From Metridium senile (Eukaryota; Cnidaria; Anthozoa; Actiniaria; Metridiidae), in assembly GCA_949775045.1 (NCBI GenBank), contig OX459103.1, forward strand, positions 12,260,605-12,324,604: DNA of 64,000 nucleotides, given 5' to 3'. Positions 10,802 through 19,127 of the stretch are shown here, one piece after another; within the stretch, counting starts at the first letter, position 1, and every line of letters begins with the position of its first letter. The translations under genes were made by a program, and so were the position numbers. Under the pieces are notes generated by a model, which worked only from the letters and a program-made list of their open reading frames with translations, did not search any database and was not told the origin of the DNA.

Positions 10802-11159
10802 TGTTAAAAGAGAAAAAAAACTTTTCATAGCGTGATCTAGAACTCTAGAACGGATAAAATGTCACGTCACACATTTTCACGTGAACTCTCGTCTGATTGG
10901 TCAATAATTGTAGGAATTGTCACGCCCCCGTAGGATTCGTACGAGATTACTACGGCAGGATAATCACTCATTATTTGCACTGTTCCACTCTAGTGCTATC
11001 CGCTAAATTGTATAAACAATGCAATTAGACAGGTTTTGTTCTATGGTTAAATGACATGCACTCTCCAGTAAAAATACAATGAAAAATATTCATGGTTGCG
11101 AACAAAATATTCTTAAAGTCTACATGTCCTACAGAAATATTATTTGCCTCCAAATATGT
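10802..11159 (-). promoter_or_regulatory. Probable promoter region of the recombinase gene
   Basis: Immediately upstream of the first ATG (10801) the minus strand carries a CCAAT box (10896-10900) and a palindromic E-box CACGTG (10878-10883). No TATA box is obvious. The rest is unremarkable. Confidence 0.35.
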
Positions 11160-12510
11160 ACTTCCTATGTCAGCGCACAATACATTTTGGTTTTATATAT
11201 TCGCTTCCACTTAAAATACCAAAGCTAAAAGAGCTATACCAAACGGCGAAACACATTCACTTTCATTTCAAACAACAGAGGTTCAAAGGTTCAAAGGTTT
11301 TTATTTTTCCACACACAAAAAATCAAAGAATTACAAAAATAGAAATAAGAATGAAGTGGAAAGGTGCAGGAAGTACAACCCAAAAGGGGTTAATTAAGAA
11401 AGATCCTACACCAATGTTCACAATGTTAAAGAAATAGTATATGGCGGATTGTTTTACTGACAATTAAATGGGAAAATTAAAATCAAGCATTTTCAAGAAG
11501 AAAACAGTTATGATAAAAGATTTACATTTATAAGTACATTTATTAAAATGTTTTTTGAAACTTTTAAGCGATGAACTATTTTTTATTTCGAGAGGTACCT
11601 CATTCCAGTTTGCAACGGCTGCATATTTTACGCCAAATTCGCCATAATTTAAGTTTTGGCTGGGCAAATAAAAATTCCTTTTCGTTTTAGAGCGCGTGTT
11701 ATGATCATGCATTAAATTTATATCTCTGAAGTAGTTGACAAAAATATTTGGCAATTGGTGATTTATGTGCCTATACGCAACCTCACAAAGCTGGAGCTTA
11801 ACTGTCTCGAATATATTTAAGATGTCAAGTTTTTGAAATAATGGTCTACTAGGTGTTCTGGGATCTGAGAAGGTAATTATTCGTAAAGCTCGTTTTTGTA
11901 AAATGTGAATAGGCAATAATCTTGATTTATAGTATTTCAACATGAACACAAGACTAGCCATTCAGGAACAATAGTTACTAAAATTGGACAGCATATTTCA
12001 ATTTAGTCTATAAAGAGAAATAAAAATACAGAAAATTATTACAAACAGCGAAACATATTCGCTTTAGCGAGAAACACTCGCAGCTAACCTGATATTCCGC
12101 GAAACACATTCGCTTGTACTTCAAACAGGAAAATTCTAAACGAGCAGCGAAACACATTCGCTTCCGCGAGACACACTCGCAGCTAACCTAAAATTCAGCG
12201 AACACACATTCGCTTGTATACTTCAAACAGAAAAATTCTAATCGAGTAGCGAAACACATTCGCTTGAGCGAGACACACTCGCAGCTAACCTAAAACTCAG
12301 CGAAACACATTCGCTTGTACTTCAAACAGGAAAATTCTAAACGAGCAGCGAAACACATTCGCTTCAGCGAGACACACTCTCAGCTAACCTAAAATTCAGC
12401 GAAACACATTCGCTTGTACTTCAGACAGAAAAATTCTCATCGAGTAGCGAAACACATTCGCTTCAGCGAGACACACTCGTAGCTAGAATATTCGGCGTAA
12501 TACATTTGCT
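11160..12510. repeat. Hairpin-rich satellite array interrupted by a LINE fragment
   Basis: From about 12045 to 12510 a unit of roughly 110 bp recurs about four times. Each unit contains short hairpins GCGAA-ACACA-TTCGC and GCGAG-ACACA-CTCGC separated by conserved spacers such as CTTCAAACAGGAAAATTC. Degenerate copies of the hairpin word lie at about 11190-11275, on the far side of the LINE fragment, which implies the LINE inserted into the array. No protein is encoded. Confidence 0.7.
11285..12000 (-). mobile_element. 5'-truncated non-LTR retrotransposon (C-terminal reverse transcriptase region)
   Basis: The reading frame at 11464-11961 encodes 165 residues matching the C-terminal region downstream of the RT domain in CR1/L2/jockey-like LINEs. 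It has the characteristic LQKRALRIIT segment, a hydrophobic middle, an HNTRSK motif and a WNEVP segment. The same arrangement is seen in the longer LINE at 41262-42686. The RT catalytic core is missing, so this is a typical 5'-truncated dead copy. The 3' end lies near 11285, where the direct repeat GGTTCAAAGGTTCAAAGG occurs. Confidence 0.8.
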
Positions 12511-12864
12511 TCCACTTCAAGCAAGCCAAATACACGGTACACTAAACTCCAAGCACACATGGTCAGTCTGCTGCGCCTTGTCGTATTCCTCCATCGAATG
12601 ACTCAGTAGTATAATTAATGGTTAAAAATGGGGATACGGCAATGCAGAAGCTCTCGGTTCGAATCCTGGCATTATTACTCAAATACTTTTTTTCGACAAA
12701 AATCGCCAAGTCTGATGTTTATTAGTAGAGACGAGGGGAGGGTAATATCTGTGCAAAGAGTTATTTGTAGTAACTGGAAAAAATTGTTCCAGTTACTACT
12801 AGGAGGACTAGACCAGGTATCCAGTGTCCTCAAGGGATTACAATCACACCATTTCATTGGCTGA
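12511..12864. other. Flank of the Polinton insertion; SINE-like fragment
   Basis: Contains a pol-III B-box-like GGTTCGAATCC (12656-12666) with a weak A-box-like stretch upstream, but no foldable tRNA. The target-site word TGGCTGA lies at 12858-12864, immediately before the Polinton. Confidence 0.35.
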
Positions 12865-13434
12865 GTAGTAGTCAATGGCCGATTCGGGGACAATTTGCCG
12901 TTGAGTTCAAAATTGGATTTCGTTACTGTATCACTTTTCTATACCCACGGCCGGATCTTCCAAAGAACAATTTGCATAGGCTTTCAAAACCCAAGGTCAA
13001 ATAATATTCCCAAAACCCAAGGTCAAATAATATTCCCAAAACCCAAGGTCAAATACTATCACCAAAACCCAAGGTCAAATTCTGATAGCAAACCCCAAGG
13101 TCAAATCCTGGGACAATATTGCGTGACCAAAAATTCTGGGAAATGTCGTGACCTAAAATTCTAGGAAATTAGTGTGATCAAATTCTGGGAAATTAGTGTG
13201 ATCAAATTTCGGTTAAAAATGGGAATCTAACCTAGGTACCTAACCCTAGGATCGAAAATGAAAACCTAACCTTTTATTCACTATTGGTGCGTTTATTATG
13301 TGTTTTAATTTTAAGTTGAAGTGCGTTTACTTAGATTTTATAAAAACTTTTATTTATATATAGAAATGTCTTCGAAAAAGATACTTAAAGATATAGCACC
13401 TTATATAAATAATAATAAAATGGCTAATAATATT
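12865..13434 (+). repeat. Polinton left terminal inverted repeat (570 bp)
   Basis: Matches the inverted complement of 27992-28587 nearly base for base. It includes about five tandem copies of a 24-26 bp unit centred on CCCAAGGTCAAAT (about 12989-13108). The inner end runs into coding sequence shared with PolB (Met at 13366). It is 26 bp shorter than the right TIR because one minisatellite unit is missing. Confidence 0.95.
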
Positions 13435-13989
13435 TATACAATTCAAAATACCAATGTTAAAATTCAAACAAATATGAATAAATTTGCAGATTGGATTCTA
13501 TCATATGTACCACCAAATATTAAAAAACCAATAAATAATCGCCTTGAGGATTTGAAAAATAAAAACCAAGATATTTTCAATAAGATGGTAATGAAATTGA
13601 AAGAAAAACCGAAAATCAAATATGATAATAGACTGTGCAATTTACAACTAGTAACACAACAACAGAATTGTAAAAAATCAGCTCAAGATAGAGATTATTC
13701 ATTCACTGCTAAAAACCATCAAAATAGAAAATGTGTGAAAGCTATTAACACAAAAACAAATGAAGAAACATTTTATAATAGTCTATACAGTGTGAATCAA
13801 CATTTAGGTATTAACGCAGGAATAGTAAAAATGATTTGTGAAGGTTTGAATAATGTTAAAAATGGTATATCAAAGAAAGATAATTGTAAATATAAATTCA
13901 ACTATATTTCAAAAGAAGAATTGCCAGAAAATTATAAAAAATCTGCTAACAAACATCCTAAGAGGAAAAAAGCGGCAATAATATCATAG
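13321..13989 (+). CDS. Chimera: PolB N-terminus duplicate fused to HNH-endonuclease tail with NUMOD-like DNA-binding module
   Basis: The product is at most 222 residues. Residues 1-38 are nearly identical to PolB because they lie in the TIR, and residues 39-100 still match PolB residues about 60-115 with substitutions and a deletion of about 20 residues. From residue 101 the sequence changes completely. A short NRLCNLQLVTQQQN stretch resembles the second half of an HNH nuclease. The stretch from 135 to 195 (VKAIN, SLYSVNQHLGIN, GISKKDNCKYKF) resembles the NUMOD1-type helix-turn-helix of homing endonucleases. The first HNH half, with the catalytic His, is absent, so nuclease activity is unlikely. 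Translation may start at 13366 (MSSKK) rather than 13321. It is probably a relic of a homing endonuclease captured at the element end. Confidence 0.6.
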   Translation: MRLLRFYKNFYLYIEMSSKKILKDIAPYINNNKMANNIYTIQNTNVKIQTNMNKFADWILSYVPPNIKKPINNRLEDLKNKNQDIFNKMVMKLKEKPKIKYDNRLCNLQLVTQQQNCKKSAQDRDYSFTAKNHQNRKCVKAINTKTNEETFYNSLYSVNQHLGINAGIVKMICEGLNNVKNGISKKDNCKYKFNYISKEELPENYKKSANKHPKRKKAAIIS

Positions 13990-14108
13990 ATTAATCAGTA
14001 TGAATTTCATAGAAATAAATATATTCTTACATAATTGCTTTTATAAATCAATTATGTAATTTTAAGAACTTTAAAGGCCACAAGACCGGAACACCAATGT
14101 TGGTGCAT
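13990..14108. other. Convergent intergenic spacer in the Polinton
   Basis: Short AT-rich spacer between the plus-strand chimera and the first minus-strand gene. No feature is identified in it. Confidence 0.4.
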
Positions 14109-15527
14109 CTATCGAAACATATACCAAACTAGACCAGACACACCAACAGTAATAACAGCTAGATTAGTATCATGTGTTTTAGATGTTGGTAAAGGTTTTA
14201 TAATTGGTTTATTAAAATGGTCTGTACTATCTTTTTTATCAATGATTTCTGGTTTATTTGGTTTATGATGTGGTAATTTAACTTTTGAATCACCCATATT
14301 ATGTTTACTACTAGTAGATTTAGTTTCATTATTAATATTATTGACACCAAATTTCATATCAACCGTTGCTCTCTGTAGCTTATTATTATAACCAACAGTT
14401 GATTCTGTATTTATAATTAACATAGATGGTAACAACCAACAACCAGGGGATATTGCTAAATCAAGCTTTACTCTAGCGTTATTAATTGCAAATTGGTATC
14501 GTTGTATACTTTTCGAAATATCCTTCTCAATTACTGAACTTTCAAATAATTTTAGAAATACTTCTTGTGTTTCTGTAGCAGCCCCTGAATCGCCTATAAT
14601 TGATGATCGTGTTTGTACTTGTGCGCCTAGAACACAATAAACAAACGCTTCTATACTTTGATTTATTCGTGACAAACCTGCTTTTGTTATACCAACGCCC
14701 TTTTGTGGTATAAACCAATTATATTGACTTCTATCCTTGTGTGTTGACTTGTAATATCCGGTTAGTGAATCCTTGTACGGGCTAGTATAATGAAACCCAA
14801 ACACATCAGAGTTTGTAGATTTGCCCATAAACCGAAAATCAGGGTTTGAGGAATCAATACCAAACTCGTTACACAACTTTATTAAAGCGCCCTTATTATA
14901 TTGAGTACCATCCCAAACAAAGTTATTATCCCATGGTAATATAACCTGGAGGGCTTTTAGAACTGATCTTATCGTGAAAATAACGTGGAACCTTAATATA
15001 GATGCTATTTGAGTATCGGGTTCAATAAGGTTAAACGAAATCCCACAACCAGACGTAGCACACCAGACAGCAAAATTCAACTGCTGAGACCAATTTTTAA
15101 AATTCGGATCTTCCATCCATATAGTCCAATCGTGTGTATTTTCTATAGTTGGAGGTGTTAGTTCAAAAATATTGTTAATAGTAGAAGAAAAACTATCACT
15201 TGGAGTTACATATATTTTTAGCGTGGATAATAATCTTTTAATATCAGACGGTTCATCAGTAAGATTTACAGCTGGAATTGGGTACTTTGTATTAGTAAGC
15301 ATAACAGCTTTTGGAAATTTAGATCCAAGAAAATCGTGAATATTTTCTGGTGTATATGTGTGACCATTCCAACTAGGAAATTTGTAAAAGGTTTTCACTA
15401 AATTACCATCTTCATCAAAAGGATCATAATCATCTCCATTGAAAATAAACCGAACTTTACCATTCACATTAGTAAAACGATTAGTTTTATAATTTGGGTA
15501 TTTTTGTTGGAAATCAATAAATTTCAT
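14109..15527 (-). CDS. Conserved-type Polinton protein of unknown function, C-terminal membrane anchor (472 aa)
   Basis: I recognise no enzymatic domain. The protein has a soluble, Trp- and aromatic-rich N-terminal 370 residues, including a WTIWMEDPNF stretch near 134-143 and a Cys pair in WCATSGCGISF near 155-165. A low-complexity Ser/Lys/Pro-rich linker (about 400-450) follows, and a single hydrophobic segment ends the protein (about 455-470). Its size and position make a virion-associated or membrane-associated role plausible. I considered a cysteine protease because of the His, Gln and Cys residues, but their spacing does not fit adenain. The start codon is preceded directly by TATATAATATAAT on the coding strand. 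Confidence 0.75.
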   Translation of the reverse strand: MKFIDFQQKYPNYKTNRFTNVNGKVRFIFNGDDYDPFDEDGNLVKTFYKFPSWNGHTYTPENIHDFLGSKFPKAVMLTNTKYPIPAVNLTDEPSDIKRLLSTLKIYVTPSDSFSSTINNIFELTPPTIENTHDWTIWMEDPNFKNWSQQLNFAVWCATSGCGISFNLIEPDTQIASILRFHVIFTIRSVLKALQVILPWDNNFVWDGTQYNKGALIKLCNEFGIDSSNPDFRFMGKSTNSDVFGFHYTSPYKDSLTGYYKSTHKDRSQYNWFIPQKGVGITKAGLSRINQSIEAFVYCVLGAQVQTRSSIIGDSGAATETQEVFLKLFESSVIEKDISKSIQRYQFAINNARVKLDLAISPGCWLLPSMLIINTESTVGYNNKLQRATVDMKFGVNNINNETKSTSSKHNMGDSKVKLPHHKPNKPEIIDKKDSTDHFNKPIIKPLPTSKTHDTNLAVITVGVSGLVWYMFR

Positions 15528-15695
15528 ATTATATTATATAATATGAGATTAACTTTTATACGTTTATAAGATTAATATTTGTTTTTTTCATATCGTAATC
15601 TATACGTAAATCCACCCATCGTAGTTTTATCAAATGAAATGCTTACTTCTTTTGATTTATTAGTTGATCAACAATTTCCTTTCTCAACTCCTATC
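15528..15695 (-). promoter_or_regulatory. Promoter of the 472-aa gene and a short spacer
   Basis: On the coding strand the A/T-only block ATTATATAATATAAT ends at the ATG. The remaining ~130 bp contains a short frame ending in TAA without a convincing start, probably a remnant. Confidence 0.45.
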
Positions 15696-16196
15696 TTATT
15701 CTTTTAAAAACTCATTATTTCGTTTAGATCTAATATCACTTTTCAATGTTTGATACTTTTGTAACTCTCCAATAATTATTTCAAATTCTTTCTCATCAAT
15801 CTTGTTATCAGATAAGGCTTTTGATACCAAATCATATATACTATTTTGTTTTGCTCTTCCAAGCTGAATAGTATTTTCATGTTTTGCAACCTTCTTAGTC
15901 AGTTTTTTAGTCATAATCATACAACTAGATGATATCAACCCTAAAATACCACCAACACATGATAGAGGAATGCCAACAATAGCTCCAGGTCCTGTTAAGG
16001 TTGTAGTTACACCAGAACCAGTAAAAAGTACGGAAAAGATTCCACTTACAACTGCTGTTTTATGAAAGATTCCACGTGTCTTAGAATATTTTTTCCTAAC
16101 GTTTTCATAATGTTTGACTTCTGACTCTAGTTTAGACATAACCTCATTTACCTTACGTAATCTGAAGTTTTCACCTTCGCCACTATTATCTGTCAT
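15696..16196 (-). CDS. Polinton coiled-coil/two-transmembrane protein (166 aa)
   Basis: Residues 12-40 and 100-160 are charged and predicted helical, with heptad-like spacing of Leu, Val and Ile. Residues 46-95 form a hydrophobic Gly-rich hairpin that could cross a membrane twice. The C-terminal half contains an EKEFEIIIGEL segment similar in pattern to an EF-hand-like or helical bundle. No catalytic motif is evident. It lies between the 472-aa protein and the probable minor capsid protein. The coding strand has TTATAATTATATA directly upstream of the ATG. A structural or membrane-remodelling role is only a guess. Confidence 0.7.
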   Translation of the reverse strand: MTDNSGEGENFRLRKVNEVMSKLESEVKHYENVRKKYSKTRGIFHKTAVVSGIFSVLFTGSGVTTTLTGPGAIVGIPLSCVGGILGLISSSCMIMTKKLTKKVAKHENTIQLGRAKQNSIYDLVSKALSDNKIDEKEFEIIIGELQKYQTLKSDIRSKRNNEFLKE

Positions 16197-16223
16197 TATA
16201 TAATTATAATCACTATTTTATTT

Positions 16224-16853
16224 TTATATAATTTCAATTACCATTTGCATTGGATATATCCCAGAATGAATAATATTATTATTATAATCAGCTGCCCATA
16301 ACCGAATACTATTGATATAACCATTGTTTTTTATTGGTGTGCGCAAAGTATTAATAGGCTCGTGGCGTATTTTTTCACCATACTTACCTAGACAAACATA
16401 TGCTAATAATTGTGAATAATTATTTTTGAATAAAACTTGTGTAGAATCAACCAGATTACAATATATGTATGCAGTATCAAGAGTTTTACCAATATTTATA
16501 ACATTTTTAGAATCTTTTTTAAGAACTATTTCTATATTTAATAATTTTGCTAAGCTATCGTTTAATACAATATTAACCTTTGGAGTAAGAATGGAGTTGG
16601 TTATGGAAACTTTTTTTTCACCAAGAGAAACCGCTTTATCAAGAACACTTTTAAAAGAGCTTGTTGTATAATTTCCCAAAGGAATACGAAGCAAAACATT
16701 ACCTTCAGCATCTGAAATTGTTCCTTCTTTTTCAAGATTACATAATTGATTAACAAAATTACAATAAATTAGTGTCATTTTTTCACAATTTGTTATAGGA
16801 TTTTTCAACCAAATCGTTTGATCAGACTTTGTTATTTCAATATATATGATCAT
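16224..16853 (-). CDS. Probable minor capsid (penton-like) protein
   Basis: The 209-residue sequence is beta-rich and follows the layout of the Polinton PY/minor capsid family. There is an N-terminal strand pair with WLKNPITNCEKMTLIYCNF, a central PLGNY motif, a LLNI strand end (family LLGF) and then the diagnostic YIYCNLVD followed by a C-terminal strand series ending MVIEI. These proteins form the single jelly-roll vertex of the capsid. An upstream in-frame ATG at 16874 would add seven residues, but those codons coincide with the ATTATATATATTATAAC promoter motif, so I place the start at 16853. The stop codon TAA lies in ATATAAAAATAAA, a recurrent gene-end sequence in this element. Confidence 0.6.
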   Translation of the reverse strand: MIIYIEITKSDQTIWLKNPITNCEKMTLIYCNFVNQLCNLEKEGTISDAEGNVLLRIPLGNYTTSSFKSVLDKAVSLGEKKVSITNSILTPKVNIVLNDSLAKLLNIEIVLKKDSKNVINIGKTLDTAYIYCNLVDSTQVLFKNNYSQLLAYVCLGKYGEKIRHEPINTLRTPIKNNGYINSIRLWAADYNNNIIHSGIYPMQMVIEII

Positions 16854-16870
16854 CGTTATAATATATATAA

Positions 16871-18268
16871 TCATTTTTTGTTTTTATATCTTTCCACAAC
16901 ATACAATACCAAACCAACAATAAGAAGCCATGCGTTTTTAGCAAGGAAACCTACCACTTGGCCTGCAGTTCTGAAAATAAAAGAGGCTATAGCACCAACC
17001 ATACCTGGTAGAATATCACCCAATTTTTTCCCAAGTGACTTCAAACCATTTCCAACACCGGTTGCTACACTGCTTAATCCTGATTTTAGACTAGAAACAA
17101 TCACACCAATAATAACTCCAACAGATGTAATAATAGCTGTAGCTGTAAAGCCGTACTTTTTAAAAATACGTTTTACACGTTCTTTCAAAGGTAATTTTTC
17201 ATCTATTAGTTCGTTTTTGTTTTCTAGTTCTTGTTTTTTTAACTCCAACTCTTTAATCTTAGCATCCAATTTAGCCTTCATTATAGTCTGAGCTTCTCTT
17301 GAATCAAAAAGCTCGTTATTTTCTTGTATTAGAGTTTCTTTTTGATGTTTTAATACATTGATATGTCCCTCTTCATCAGAAGTCATTGGGTTTTGAGCTA
17401 TACTTTCAGCATCATCGATAGAATCCTGTAATTTTTGGATAGAGATTTCATTTGAGCTAATACTTAAATTATCACCATCAATTTGTTTGTTAAGGACTAC
17501 AATTTCAGGATGTAGTGTTGTTAAATGTTTATCAACATCTTTAATAGAATCATCATTTCTATCTAAAATAGTTTCAGCTGTTTCACCAAGATTGCTTTTT
17601 ATTATATTAGGTAATAGTTTATTTATATCACCATATGTATTATATAGTTTATACCATTTTGTGATTGTTTCATGTGTAATTTCTATTCTATCATTATTGT
17701 ATCTAAAATCGTATTTATTATCTAAATTATTCTCAGGAAAATTAGTATTAATATGATCTTTAATCTCGTTATAATCTTTTATCTCTTCTTTAGTCTTACC
17801 CAAGTTTTCCTTAATCGTCTCAGGCAACGTTTCATAATTATCTATGAAATAAGTTTTAGTACCTTTTTTTAAACGGATCACTACATTATCATAATCATCA
17901 AGACTAAACAAAAACAAACTTGATTTAGGATCCCATGTTGGAAAAATCTTTTTTATTCTATTTTTAGCTGTTGTAATACGACGCTCTCGGTTTTTTACTT
18001 CTTTCCTTCTTTTAGATAAATCTTCTATTTCTATTTCTTCTCTTATACTTTTATTCCAATTATCATTACTTTCACTAGCATTTTCAAACAATCTATATCC
18101 ACGTTCTCTTGTTATACCTCTTTTATTAAACCTTCCTTTAGTTCTTTCCCACCATGTTTGCTCTGTTTCTTTTTGCTTCGGTATAAGTTCAGCTAATTCA
18201 TCATCAGTAATCGGTTCATTAATATCAACAGAACCTTCACCTAGTGCATCAAAATCGTTACCTTCCAT
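16871..18268 (-). CDS. Polinton coiled-coil protein with C-terminal membrane segments (465 aa)
   Basis: The N-terminal 360 residues are highly charged. A long coiled coil (about 280-355; repeated KELELKKQELE pattern) precedes a basic amphipathic stretch. The C-terminal 95 residues are hydrophobic and Gly-rich with two or three possible membrane segments (about 372-393, 415-435 and 440-458), ending in a basic ERYKNKK tail. No known enzyme motif is visible. The combination of coiled coil and membrane-active C-terminus could fit an entry or internal membrane protein, which is inference. The gene's stop (TGA) overlaps ATGA with a non-used upstream ATG of the next gene. A TATAATACTAA block precedes the start. 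Confidence 0.75.
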   Translation of the reverse strand: MEGNDFDALGEGSVDINEPITDDELAELIPKQKETEQTWWERTKGRFNKRGITRERGYRLFENASESNDNWNKSIREEIEIEDLSKRRKEVKNRERRITTAKNRIKKIFPTWDPKSSLFLFSLDDYDNVVIRLKKGTKTYFIDNYETLPETIKENLGKTKEEIKDYNEIKDHINTNFPENNLDNKYDFRYNNDRIEITHETITKWYKLYNTYGDINKLLPNIIKSNLGETAETILDRNDDSIKDVDKHLTTLHPEIVVLNKQIDGDNLSISSNEISIQKLQDSIDDAESIAQNPMTSDEEGHINVLKHQKETLIQENNELFDSREAQTIMKAKLDAKIKELELKKQELENKNELIDEKLPLKERVKRIFKKYGFTATAIITSVGVIIGVIVSSLKSGLSSVATGVGNGLKSLGKKLGDILPGMVGAIASFIFRTAGQVVGFLAKNAWLLIVGLVLYVVERYKNKK

Positions 18269-18300
18269 TTAGTATTATATGTTATAATAATAAATAGTTT

Positions 18301-18402
18301 TTAGATCTTTTTATGAATACATAGTTTATCAGATTTAAATTTACGTTTACACAACCTACACCAGATATAAACACCTATCATATACTTATCGATGATTAAC
18401 AT
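18301..18402 (-). CDS. Possible 33-residue zinc-finger micro-ORF
   Basis: A small frame fills the gap between two Polinton genes. It encodes a CRLCKRKF...CIHKK arrangement (C-x2-C...C/H), reminiscent of a single zinc finger. It starts 5 bp after the upstream gene's stop and ends just before the promoter of the 465-aa gene, consistent with the compact layout. It lacks the usual TATAATAT block before its ATG, and the codon count is very small, so it may be fortuitous or a gene remnant. Confidence 0.3.
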   Translation of the reverse strand: MLIIDKYMIGVYIWCRLCKRKFKSDKLCIHKKI

Positions 18403-18406
18403 ATTT

Positions 18407-18832
18407 TCATATAAATTTAGATGCCAAATATCCACCAGCTAGCATTCCACCTCCGACATAAACCATTTCATATTGCTTTTGCTTTTTACTTTTTTTATAG
18501 TAATCTGAAAACTGCGGTTCTTGATTATTAAAACTCAAATTAGGATGAGCTTTCTTATACAAAACAAATGCTTGATCTGTACTATCTAAGTTTTCATCCG
18601 CTAATTTCTTGTCTGTATATTCTTTAGTTAACCAATCTTGATATGTTTGTCTCTTTTTTTCAAAATCACCCATAGCTTGTTGATATGCTTCAAGAGCCTT
18701 ATCATGTCTTATTTTCTCATCATCTACATGCTTTTTATCCCCGGATAATGATTTAGCTAGGTACATAGACCCGGTAAAAGCTGTTGCATTAAGAACAGCT
18801 CCTAATATCATTGTGACTGCAATTGACGCCAT
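18407..18832 (-). CDS. Polinton membrane protein, 141 aa, unknown function
   Basis: An N-terminal hydrophobic segment (about residues 3-26) is followed by a charged helix (30-90, Lys/Glu/Gln/Asp-rich, likely coiled coil), a Pro/Asn/Ser segment and a short C-terminal Gly-rich hydrophobic segment (about 124-140). A signal-anchor topology is likely. No homologous enzyme is recognised. The size, strand and promoter motif (ATATAATATA immediately before ATG) match those of its neighbours, so it is a real member of the element. Confidence 0.7.
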   Translation of the reverse strand: MASIAVTMILGAVLNATAFTGSMYLAKSLSGDKKHVDDEKIRHDKALEAYQQAMGDFEKKRQTYQDWLTKEYTDKKLADENLDSTDQAFVLYKKAHPNLSFNNQEPQFSDYYKKSKKQKQYEMVYVGGGMLAGGYLASKFI

Positions 18833-18868
18833 TATATTATATTCTATATTAATATTTTTTTAATACAT

Positions 18869-19099
18869 TTACATAGATGATGGAAGAATCTTTTTTGCTT
18901 CAAGATATTCCTTCAGATAGATAGAACCAGCTAGAACAACCACCCATTTACCATAGTTTGGTAGAGAGCTACTTGGGTCATTGATGAATGGTTCCTTTAG
19001 AATTTTCTTACCAACATAGCCGATTCCACTAGCAATCCCTACGATTACAGCAGCATCCATAACGGTTTTAACAACTTTGTTTTCTGTTTGATTTGACAT
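18869..19099 (-). CDS. Small Polinton membrane protein (76 aa)
   Basis: Two hydrophobic segments (about 12-30 and 50-64) flank a Pro/Ser/Asn loop. The N-terminal one carries a GIASGIG small-residue motif suited to helix packing. The coding strand has TATTAATATTATAAC directly before the ATG. Function unknown; a virion membrane or holin-like role would be speculation. Confidence 0.65.
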   Translation of the reverse strand: MSNQTENKVVKTVMDAAVIVGIASGIGYVGKKILKEPFINDPSSSLPNYGKWVVVLAGSIYLKEYLEAKKILPSSM

Positions 19100-19127
19100 G
19101 TTATAATATTAATATACAATTTTATTT

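Noticed and set aside
12045..12510. CRISPR-like array
   Set aside because: Spacers are themselves conserved among units and the context is a eukaryotic intergenic region, so it is a satellite.
12580..12680. Possible tRNA gene (B box GGTTCGAATCC at 12656)
   Set aside because: The T-stem is mismatched, the acceptor stem does not pair and no anticodon arm can be drawn; at most a SINE-derived remnant.
12895..13164. Open frame encoding repeated NPRSN/KTQGQ segments, also at 28300-28614 on the other strand
   Set aside because: It is the TIR minisatellite (CCCAAGGTCAAAT units) read as protein; no start context or conservation expected.
14109..15527. Cysteine protease (adenain) candidate
   Set aside because: His, Gln and Cys occur within about 33 residues, too close together for the adenain fold, and the surrounding motifs do not match.
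16854..16874. Upstream ATG for the minor capsid-like gene
   Set aside because: These codons are the A/T promoter motif seen before the other genes; the next Met at 16853 fits the family start better.
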